From Lepisosteus oculatus (lineage: Eukaryota > Chordata > Actinopteri > Semionotiformes > Lepisosteidae), in NCBI RefSeq assembly GCF_040954835.1, contig NC_090703.1, positions 8,613,001 through 8,677,000 on the forward strand: a stretch of 64,000 nt of DNA, written 5' to 3'. The notes under the pieces are model-generated. The model ran no database searches. It was not told where the DNA came from and saw only the letters and a program-made list of their open reading frames with translations. Numbering within the stretch: the first letter of the stretch is position 1; every line of letters begins with the position of its first letter. This document shows, one piece after another, positions 17,627 to 61,700 of the stretch. Made by a program: the position numbers and the translations under genes.

Positions 17627-19387
17627 AGAAACACATTTATGAAGTATTAAATGAGAAATGCTGCAGCCTTAGGGTGGAATCGCCCACGAATCCGATCTAC
17701 AGCTCGTTACAAACTGTATGAAGCCCTCTTGGAAGAGGATTGTGTATTAAAACATACTGTATACTGAATTTCAGAATGAAGTGTCACTTATACCTTCAAC
17801 AAATTCCAAACTTATTATCAGGAGCATAATAAGGTGCTCTGACATTTCACCAAACATACCTGGCATAAGTAAATTCATTATGCTGATTGAGATTTCCCAT
17901 CAGCGCATTTGAAGAATAAGTGGCGTACTGTAAACATCAAAGGTCATAGTAGTAGGCACGATCGCCATTAGGAGCTATACAAGCTGTGCGTCTGCAGGGC
18001 ATGCTTTGTGTCACAGTGCTGATGTGGTCTTTTGGCATTCTATCCCATTAGCCTCGCAAAGCCTCAAAGGACAGTTGTTGGTTCACCGGTCTCGGCGCCC
18101 CTAGGTGCCACGTGTTGTCCCAGCTCATACCACACAAGTTCAGCTGCGCTCCGATCTGATGACTCGGCCATCCACAGCGTTAACTGTCTCCTCAGCTCTC
18201 CCCGCTGTTGTTACACAAGCGTGCAATAGGGTGCGGTGAGGGTGAGCCCACAGGAACAGCAGCAAGTGAGACCCTAGGACATGATCGGCGCTGTGCCGTG
18301 CAGTCGGAGTCCGGTCAATTACTGTGGACTGGAATACAATGGACCTCTATAGTGACCTGACCTGGAATTCCCATTGAGTGGTTTGTAATGCACAACAGCG
18401 AATTTTTTTCGCAGCACATGCTGATGTCTGCTGGGGGCGATCTGCGCCGAACCTTGATTCCTCACTGGAGCAGACTCCTGATACCCACGGCACTAAGGTG
18501 CTGTTTTCTTAATAAACTGCGGACGATGCTTTCCAACTGTGGGTTTTCTCGATTTTTACCAGACCTGACAATGAGCACGCTAAATCGCCTCTGCCCATCT
18601 CTCTCAGGTGATTTAGCGTTTATGAAACGGTCACTCCAGTGTCCCACTGTGAGCATTTAATCCTATGGACGCCAGAAGCATTTCTTAAGATTTCACAGTT
18701 GTAAACTTTTTCTAATACATATGAACACGTTCTACCACGAGATTACTTTTGATGCACAGTATGTTAGAATAACGGTGCGCGGATTGATAGCTTTTAAATG
18801 TACCATATGACAGCCACGCAATACTGAAATAGTACAACAGTTTAATATAATACTAATGTCATATATCAGTTATCCAATTAGATTCTTCTTGAAGCCAGAT
18901 CGTGCAACATTGACATACAGTAGATTTTTAAACTCTAAAACAAACCTCACTTATATGGAACCGATGAGCTAGCCAACTGGAGAAATATGACAACGTATAT
19001 GCTGTATAGACTGCATCATCTAACAATCACATTTAAACCTCATATATATATATGGATTTAATTAACGAATTCCCTCAGTCACTGATTGCAGCTACAAATT
19101 GCGCTTTGCTTTACACATCATGTACTGTTCGTTAGTCCACTGAACAGACCATTTACTGTGAATACCTGAATACCAGATTACAAAGTCACACGTAGCTAGA
19201 GGTAGTTTAAAACATACGACGAAGATATCACAGATGAATTACGTGAATTAGGCTAAAATACTGTAATCATGACTGTCACCGATATCAGAATTTCCTTATG
19301 TAATCAGGTAGCTATATATAAGGCTGTAATGCAGTGTATCAATATGGATTATAATTCGTATTTACATACAAGGGTTTCTCTTCTTAC
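17627..19387 (-). other. ERG28 intron 1, remaining sequence
   Basis: Apart from the hairpin repeat at 18240-18665 and a short AT dinucleotide run near 19042, I see nothing coding here. Confidence 0.5.
18240..18665 (+). repeat. Hairpin-bearing dispersed repeat, copy 1
   Basis: This region is related to 58316-58795. Shared strings include a CAAGTGAG block, a GGTTTGT..TGCAC.ACAG block and GATTTTTACCAGA.CTGAC near the 3' end. The end carries a near-perfect hairpin, ACGCTAAATCGCCT at 18577-18590 against AGGTGATTTAGCGTT at 18606-18620. I know no family name for it. No open reading frame of note is present. Confidence 0.6.
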
Positions 19388-19480
19388 CTCAGTACCGCAG
19401 CATTGTTAACATAGCATTATACACAGAAACCACCACCATTTTAATCTTTTTAGATATTTAATTGGTTGGATGTACAGAAC
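19388..19480 (-). other. ERG28: Probable ERG28 non-coding first exon (upper end unknown)
   Basis: A perfect minus-strand donor, GAG|GTAAGAA, ends an exon at 19388. Splicing it to the acceptor at 16763 would supply a 5' UTR. The upper limit is set only loosely, by the CCAAT boxes that begin near 19532. Confidence 0.5.
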
Positions 19481-19960
19481 CTCTCACACAAATAAGAGTC
19501 TTTTGGATAAGGGGGCTGTCACTCTGTCGTGATTGGGCTGACGGACATTTAATGTGGCCAATCAGAGGCCCCACCACCTGGTCCCATCGAGTCGTGCGTT
19601 GATCAAGCGAAAACAAAACCCCGCCCTCTTTCACTCGCTCCACCAATCATAGCCTTGCTGGCTGCATTTTGTTTTCTTTAAGCTTCCGCCTCACGCCTCC
19701 GGGCTGAAAACTCTGGAGCAATGCGCTAGTTGCTGTGCTGTAGTCTGTACAAGGGTCGGTGGGAGGGGCTTTGGTCGGCGCATGCTCAGATGCATTCTCC
19801 CGTGTTCAAATTGTGCGTCCTGAGGTAGGACGTCACGTCCATTCAGGTCTTGGCGGAAGCGCATGCTCCGTTCATTGGTTGCCGGTTAGTTGTTGTAGTT
19901 ACGCCTGGAAACGAAACTGGAGCTGTGGATTAGATAATGGGATAATAACAATAAAGAAAT
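19481..19960. promoter_or_regulatory. Bidirectional ERG28/TTLL5 promoter
   Basis: Between the ERG28 first donor (19388, minus) and the TTLL5 first donor (20001, plus) lie several CCAAT boxes in either orientation: ATTGG at 19532-19536, CCAAT at 19558-19562 and 19643-19647, and ATTGG at 19874-19878. Two GCGCATGC strings (19778-19785 and 19859-19866) match the core of NRF1 sites. The region is GC-richer than its surroundings and has no clear TATA box. This is the usual make-up of a shared housekeeping promoter, and the same head-to-head arrangement exists in human. Confidence 0.72.
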
Positions 19961-20001
19961 GACCCCGAACGCATTAATACAAAAATAATCACATAACAGA
20001 G
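19961..20001 (+). other. TTLL5: Probable TTLL5 non-coding first exon (start unknown)
   Basis: A strong donor, CAGAG|GTAAGTAAT, ends an exon at 20001. Splicing to the acceptor before 22112 would give the 5' UTR. The transcription start lies somewhere in the shared promoter, so the left limit is nominal. Confidence 0.5.
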
Positions 20002-21151
20002 GTAAGTAATACCGCAGTGCATAAATGTGACTTCTAGTGAGTTGTACTGAAATTGCAAACAAATGTCTCCTTTGCAGATTAATTGGTAGTGATTAGAAAA
20101 GGTGAAGTAACAGCACCTGGTTACCTTGAATTACCCCCGATAGAGAGAGTGTGAGGTGCAAGGACTGCTAGCTACCGGAACAGTGTGTTGTGAGATTAAA
20201 AATGCATTTCTTTGCTTGCTTTCAGGGTGATTTCAGTGTCATAGCTCGACTGCTTTAAAAGGAGGAAGTGCGCATTCAGTTTGTTTCTTTGACACGCGTC
20301 AAAGGTGGAATGTATTGTTTTAATAAACCAAAATGAAAAACAAAAGTGCATCTTCTTAACTGTTCTGTCTACGTAACCGACTTACTGCGGAGAAAAACGG
20401 TGGAGACTGATCGATTTCCTGCGACCTTGAGATGATTTCAGTTTGTCGGGGCAACTTGCATTCAACTTTGTCATTAGAGTAAGATGACGAAAGCGACGAT
20501 CGTTTCCTGGCGTCAGCGAAGTTGTGGAATATTGTATGTTTCTTAAAATAGGCACAAAACCAACTGTATTAACGTCATGTTTGCACTTACAAATGAGTAA
20601 TGTTCCAAGCTGGCCACAGACTTTTTTTTTAACATTGCCACAGTGTTGACTGCAGTGTAGGGCTAGCCTACTGTCTGAGTAGCATCTTAACCAAAACAGA
20701 TTTGGTGGTCATCTAAAGTTTCGCTGTTGAAATGTGGTGCGTGGAGATTGTTGGCTCAGGGTGCTGCTCATTCTGAAAACAAGGATTTCAGAATCCTTGA
20801 AAGCTGGCTTTGAAATTGTGTTGATAGTGTTTTCTTTGTTTTTTTCCAGAAAGGAACATAGCAAAGTGTTTAATTTAAACCTCAGTTACATACTATATAT
20901 TCAGAAGGCTTGTTTAACAGCAGAAAAGAGACCTTAAGGAATGGCAGATCCTTTATTGTCAGGGTCTTGTGGAAACACAAGAATCGCAGTAAAAGTTCTG
21001 AATTCGACTCAAGTTGAGAAACACAGCCAAAGGGTTAAAGTGGAGGACCATGCACCGTTGGGTGAGGTGAGGCTCGGGGCAAATGGCCCTGCTGACCCAT
21101 GTCTCGTAGGGCCTGTTTGCAGGTGATTGGGTTAGAAACCTAATTAAGAGT

Positions 21152-21163
21152 ATACATAAAGAC
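21152..21163 (+). repeat. SINE target-site duplication, left
   Basis: ATACATAAAGAC, repeated exactly at 21384-21395 on the other side of the SINE. Confidence 0.85.
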
Positions 21164-21383
21164 ATGGAGCAGTGGCTCTGTGGCTAAGGATCTGCACCTG
21201 TGGCTGGATCCCGCAGCCCCAGCTGCTCCAGGGGCGCTGTACAATGGCTGACCCTGCGCTCTGACCTCCAGCTTCTCTCTGTCTGTGTGTCTCATGGAGA
21301 GCAAGCTGGGGTATGCGAAAAGACAAAATTCCTAATGCAAGAAATTGTAAATGGCTAATTAAGTGATCTTATCATAAAAAAAA
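21164..21383 (+). mobile_element. tRNA-derived SINE with target-site duplication
   Basis: The head reads GGAGCAGTGGCTCTGTGGCT with a degenerate B box (GCTGGATCCCGCAGC). The tail ends CCTAATGCAAGAAATTGTAA, GGCTAAT and an A-rich run. It is flanked by the same 12 bases, ATACATAAAGAC, at 21152-21163 and 21384-21395, proving insertion by target-primed reverse transcription. The 3' module is shared with the fragment at 12216-12290, so it is a family in this genome. Confidence 0.85.
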
Positions 21384-21395
21384 ATACATAAAGAC
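21384..21395 (+). repeat. SINE target-site duplication, right
   Basis: ATACATAAAGAC, identical to 21152-21163. Confidence 0.85.
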
Positions 21396-21700
21396 TGGAG
21401 GAGAGGATACTTGCAGACCTCAAAAGGAATGGAGCTAAATGGGGTTTCTCCACGGCGAGTGAGTGCTGGAAAGGACTGTGGGCCCTGTACGGGGACTGAT
21501 CTGATGGACAAAAGCAAGATCCTGATGGACCAAGATCCGGTGGTCCAAGTGGTCCAAGATCCGGCCCCATCATCCACTTGCAAAGATTGATAACCCCTGT
21601 TTGGAAAGATTTTATTGCACGTGAAGTTCAGGAGAGAATGTTTCTATTGTGAGATGTTGCTTTTAGAAATAAAGTATATTTTGATAGATAAAGACATGCG

Positions 21701-21965
21701 TGGCATGGCAGCACAGTGGTTAGTATTGTTACCCTGGGCTCAGTCGTTGGGGTGCTGTCTATGTGGAGCGTGTGTGTCTTCCCTGTGTTCGCTTGGGTTT
21801 CCTCTAGGTGCTCCGCTTTCCTCCCACAGTCTAAAGGGAAAACTGGTCCTGGTGTGAGCGTGTCTCTCTCTGCGAAGCAGGCGTGTCCCATTCAGGGTGT
21901 ATCCTGCCTTGCTTGCCGAAATAAGCTTTGGCTGTGTATTGGATAAAATGTTGAGAAAATGAATT
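21701..21965 (+). mobile_element. HE1/V-SINE-like tRNA-derived SINE, degenerate
   Basis: The copy follows the common fish SINE layout: GGCAGCACAGTGGTTAGTAT at the tRNA head, GTGGAGCGTGTGTGTCTTCC and TGGGTTTCCTCTAGGTGCTC in the core, TCCTCCCACAGTCTAAAG, then GTGTATCCTGCCTTG and TGTATTGGATAAAATG near the 3' end. It is clearly mutated. The family name is my recollection of zebrafish HE1-type elements and needs a library search. Confidence 0.75.
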
Positions 21966-22218
21966 CATTAGCATTAACTTTCTCTTTACAGGGGAAAGAA
22001 AATGAGTGTAAGAGCTGGAATTCCAAAGGGATGTAGTGTCTGTAAGAGACATGTATTTGGAGATGCTTTCTGTCTGACCTTTTGGATTTCATGTTTTATT
22101 TTTTTTTGCAGTAGAACAAAGACTTACCTGAGCTGGTTAGAGATGCCTGCACCCATAACCTCTAAAAGCTGACACAAAGCAGATTGTATCAGGGGGCTGT
22201 GGCCTCTACATAGTGGAA

Positions 22219-56642
<34,424 letters not shown>

Positions 56643-58119
56643 GTAGGTTTCAACTACAAATCCAACTTGTACATCACTCTGCAGATGCATTCCCAGCGTC
56701 TTAGAAGGTGGATGTTGGCTCTTTAAAACTCTGATTTTTTTATTTTTGGCTCTTTGATTTTTGTGCGGCTGCAATTTTTTGTAGGGCTTTGTGCAGTGTT
56801 TCAGTGCCTCTGAATAACTTCTTCAATGGCAATTGATCACTCGCCCAGGATGTCTAAAATGAACTGCTGTGGCCACTTCTCACGATGCTGAAGCATGGAT
56901 CCACAGGGTTGAGTTTATAAAGAGAAATGCCGTGCTTAAAACTTTGGATTACTGCCAGGGTAGTCATTATTAAGTGTAAGTAAAATAGGGGTCATGGAGC
57001 AGGTGCGCTGCTTCAGACATCTTTTGCAGAGAAAAGAGGGCCACCCTTGTGAAGGAATAGCATTTTACTGATTGCGGGAAAGTTTTCTGTCGTTCAATAA
57101 AATAACATAAAGGGCTTTCTGGAAGTTAGTAGTGAGAGAATGGGTGTGAGTGTGGTGGAGGTACTCTGTGTTTGAGAGAGCCATCATGAATTGCCCAGCA
57201 GGCCCTTGCATTGTACAGTCATGCCACCTCTTAGACTAATCTTTTCAGATATCAAAGTCTAGCTGCTTACCTCCTGGAATGCTTTTCAAGTACAATCAAG
57301 GGGTACTTTTGGTGGTTTTCTGCTTTTGCTCTACCACTGGGCCAAAATATTTGAACAGCAGTACATACAGCACACGTGATCCACAATTGAAATGAACAAT
57401 GGTTCTGTTTTTCAGTCTTTTTCAGTGGAAAAGTGTTGCTAACTGCAGTGTTATAGCCCGTGCCGTTGCAAAACGACAGGAAAAAAACAAAGCAGTAAGT
57501 GCTTGATGGTACAACAGCCTCTTTCAGACAACGTTGCCCAGGGAATGGTTCATCCACATGTTTTCCACTCCAGTAGAAGCACCACAGCTGTTGCGTATAT
57601 GAAGCAATAATGAATATGCTTAACCACATTTCATTTGTCATTTGTTTAACGAAACTCCATTTACTGTATTCACGATTCAGTTATAAAAAAACTGGTCATG
57701 CCAATCTGCGATAAAGTACACGAGAAAGGAAGCCTGTAAATTTTTTGGTTGAATCATTGGCATTCATCCAGGTTTGCACAGCTGTATTTCTGTGGCATTC
57801 GCATGGGCATGTCCTCCTGCTTCCTTGCTAAATGTGCTTTTGTCAACAAACAGACGAAATGCCAAGATGTCTCTTCCTTGCAGAAAAGATGAGAAGCTGC
57901 AGTCATGTGGGAGTTTCAGAAGTTAGCCGTCTGCAGAATCTGGAAGCAAAAAGATGCTCTTCAGCTAACAGGCAGCCAACTGAAACTATCTCAGTTTTTG
58001 GAAAAGTTTACCGTAGAATACATTGTTAAGGTTAAATTCAAAATCATTTACAATTTGTGGTACTACAACAACAAATATTAACAAAAATAGTGTGCTGTAA
58101 TAATAATACTTTGAATTGA

Positions 58120-58260
58120 GTATAACAATTTCCTGGTAAGGGACTCGGCAACCTGCAGTCTATAGCAGAAGAGTAAGGCACCAGATGGAACACCAGTCCA
58201 TCACAGGGCACACACTCAGTCAAATTTATAGACACCAGCTGTCACATCTCACAAGAAAGC
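58120..58260 (+). mobile_element. Fragment of a fish SINE-type repeat
   Basis: The strings GGAACACCAGTCCATCACAG, GGGCACACACTCAG and AATTTATAGACACCAG form a module common near the 3' part of HE1-like fish repeats. No ends or target duplication could be defined. Confidence 0.5.
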
Positions 58261-58315
58261 TGCTGATACAATAGCATCATGAGAACATGCATTGGCCTGC
58301 TGGAATTTTGTCATG

Positions 58316-58795
58316 TCAGGATGGGCTTAGAGGCAAGTGAGGTCTCGGGACTTGATCAATGTGGCACCATGCTTTCAGGTTTGCCCTCATTTGAAGTGGA
58401 GTTCTGTAAGGACTGGACAATGCTCAGACCGTGGTATTTGGATTTAAAATGGTTTGTTCTGCACGACAGTAAGTGCATCATTCTGTATGTCATGCTTGAA
58501 TATCCATCAGTGGGTACTAAAAATTGTGTAAACTTTTATTAACCTCTAAAGGAATTTTGGCTTCACTGCACGCAAGTCTACAGTACCTGTGTCTTTTAAT
58601 ATAGCCTCCAACGCACTGTTGGGACAAAGGCATTATGCGCAGAATAATTGGTGCTTACTGGCTCATTTCTTGATTTTTACCAGAGCTGACCTTTAGCAGT
58701 TTAAATTGCCTCATCACCTGTGCCCAGGAGGTGATTTAGTGCTTATGCAACAGTCAAAATCACTGGAGTATATCACTGTCAAGAATGCTAAATTA
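58316..58795 (+). repeat. Hairpin-bearing dispersed repeat, copy 2
   Basis: The copy is related to 18240-18665 along its length, best at GATTTTTACCAGAGCTGAC and the following hairpin. Here the arms are TAAATTGCCT (58702-58711) and AGGTGATTTA (58729-58738), with a second overlapping pair ATCACCT/AGGTGAT. It is more diverged than copy 1. Confidence 0.58.
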
Positions 58796-61700
58796 ATCAA
58801 AATAACATCAAAACATTTAAAGAAAATCTACAACTATATTTTGTGCTTCAAACGATGATGCAGGAATAAAGCAAGAAGTTTCTTTTGACATTCAGTATAT
58901 TTAAATGGAGGAATTATCTTATCTGTCAACTTTTCATGTTTTAAATTGTGCTTTAAGTAGTTTTTTTTATATGGTACCAAAATGCTGATGTTTAAAGTAC
59001 GTTTTCCACAGGAAAAGACAGAAAGTAAAGAATGAGTATCCAACAAGTGTAAATTGTTGCTGGCCAATATCTGGTAACCTATTCATGATGAATGTTCAAA
59101 ATGAACAGCCACCCTTATTAAACAGGCACAGAAAATGACGGAGTGATCCTGTGCTTTCAATATCATGGGAGGAATCCAGGTTTAAAATGAAACAGCTGTC
59201 TCTCTCGTTTTTGAGCCTTTACACAGTTATAGCAACTGTGTCCAGTAGTGCTCACTGGCTGCTACTGTCTACTGTGATAGGATCAGAAGCCTTAGCTTTG
59301 CTGAGGAGACATGTCCACTGTTTGAGACACTGGGTTCTGGATTGCCACGATGAGGTCCCAGCAGTTATGCAGTTATACATCAGTTAAACAATCCACAGAT
59401 GAACTTTTTACATGAAGATTTTACTGAAACTAATGGATGAGCTTCTGATGAATACATGTTTTTCAGCATATACTCTGCCGAGTTATGGTCATCAAGACAG
59501 TGAATGAAAAGCCAGGGTTGTGATTGTAGCTTCAGGGATCTTTAAGCCTCCGTTCCAGCTAGCTAGAAAAACAGTGTGTCTAAATATATACCGATGCTTA
59601 CAAAGATCATGAAGTTCTATGTTTGATTTTGATCTATCAGGAACTCAATTATGACAGTTGTCAGTCTCCTGATTTTGAAAGGGGAACCCCATCTGTACAG
59701 ACGCTATAAAAAGCAGAAGTATATTTTTGTTTTATTAATGCCAATCTGTTTATTTTAATGAAATATAACTTTGAACATAACAATCAAAGGAGGCTTCAAA
59801 GAACAGAAGTCTTTGGATGCCTACTGCTGCAATAATGCATTCTGTCTCCCACATAAAAAAAATCATTATATCAATCAGCTACATGTACATTCCCTTAAAA
59901 GACCTCTGTTTTTGTTTTCCTTTTTAATACAGTTCTTCATGTACAGTGTGGTATTTGCCCTCCAGAGTGCTCTAAGAGAATGGTGCATTGCTGTCTCCCC
60001 AGGGTTCACTTCCAAAGCAAACAGCCATTCTTCACCAAGAGAGACTGGAATCTGTGAAATGTAGGGCTGCTGCATATAATTGGGAAGAGCAAATTTGGTA
60101 TAATACCAATATGCAAAGGATCACAGTGAATGCACAATGTTTTTCTCACAAAGGTTCTGTGTGGGATATTAACTGATGTCCTAGACAGGCTTATCTCAGG
60201 ATTAATTTCTGAATTTGGTCCATCCTTGTTTTTAACAAAAAATTGTCGTGTTCCACACCTGTAGAAACAAGTCTTTGCAGTACCTCACAACCTTGTAATT
60301 CCATCTTTTATAACATGCTGTAATTTACTGATCGATTATTTACAGTAGTTGATTTAGGAGAACGCCTTCATATAATTCTGAAAGATGATGGCTGAGTCTA
60401 ATTGTAAAATTAGCCATCAGTTAACTGCATCATTAAGCTATCATGTAGTAAAGAGACGATTCTTCTACAGAATAGCACTACATGCTGTCCAACAGATTAA
60501 TTGCAGCACAATAATTGAAAGAGCACGGCTATACTAATGTATAGAAGTCAGATCTGCTGACTGGTATTATTATAAAATGCTTTATGTACAGATATTGCAT
60601 TCTAGATGTTTCTCTGTGTTCTGTAAGCTATTATCGTTGGCAGAAAAATATATTGTTGCCTATTTGTGAAATTATATGATGTTTTCTGACTTTTGCTTCT
60701 TGTGCAGGCTTTTTCCAGCTATATAGAGTAAGTAAATTTAATTAAGTGCTTGCCACATGTTTCCTAGTACTGCTGGCATCTGCAGTTCAGACATGTTCGG
60801 AGAAATTGGATTTTTGAAGTGTATTTTATAAAAGTACATGAAGTAGTCATTCTTTTACTTAGAGAGACAATGAAACAAAAGATCTTTGCTTTGCAGGAAA
60901 CAAAAAAGCTTAACCTTGAATAGTTCACATGGGCTTAATTTACTCTTGACAAGGATTAGTAATCCCAGTTTGCACAGGAATTGCTTTCTAAAGGCAAATT
61001 AACAATGAGAAGATTTTGTGTCTAATCAACTTTGTGCAATTTTATTGGTGCTTAGTTTGGGGTATTAGGTCACAGTCAATAAAAGTTAAGGGAGAGTTTA
61101 ATAGTCTCTAAAGGATGTTTAAAGTAAAAATGAAAGTTTATATGGTCCTAGGAAAGGAGTATCCTAAATTGTAGAACTGTTGGATTTAGCAAGTACTTTT
61201 ATTGTGTACTTTAAACATGTTTTTTTTCTTGAAGTGAGCAAATCAAATGACTTATTTGATTGTTAATTTATAAAAAGGATATTTGGAAGAATAGGAAGGG
61301 AGTTGCCTGCAGATGCAGATGCATTAGCACAGCTCGCTGCTTTGTCTTCTGAAAAAAGTGCACACTTCAGTTCCAAAGTTTTGTGTGGATATTTTGTTGC
61401 ATATTGTGTTTTCAATCATTTTGAGGAAGATGGGGTAAAACAAGCATGCCAAAACCATGGAAATGTACCTGTATAAGAGGATGGAAATATGAGTGTATTT
61501 GTTTTGTTTTACTGTTTGACATTTACAAATATGACAGGTTGAGGTCAGTTTTCATTTTAGGTGGTCTATTAATGATCAAATGCACAGTGCTGGAAGGGTT
61601 AACTGCGTGCGGGTGCTCTCTATTTTTTCAGTGATACGTGAGTGACAGTGTCTCAGACAGTTTGGCCCAGATCTCCAATTTTATGTTTTTCCAGTCCAGC

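Larger units (their letters stand above)
20002..22111 (+). other. TTLL5 intron 1
   Basis: No coding sequence is seen. It holds two tRNA-derived SINEs (21164-21383 and 21701-21965). Confidence 0.5.

Noticed and set aside
57832-58029. 65-codon frame after CTTCCTTGCAG, considered as a TTLL5 exon
   Set aside because: The long frame needs an overhang of one base, while the exon ending 56642 leaves two. The frame in the right phase stops early, and there is no similarity to human TTLL5.
59988-60176. 62-codon frame after an acceptor-like GTCTCCCCAG, considered as a TTLL5 C-terminal exon
   Set aside because: The open frame needs phase 0, but the last visible TTLL5 exon leaves two bases, and the required phase meets a stop after 17 codons. 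There is no similarity to the TTLL5 tail.
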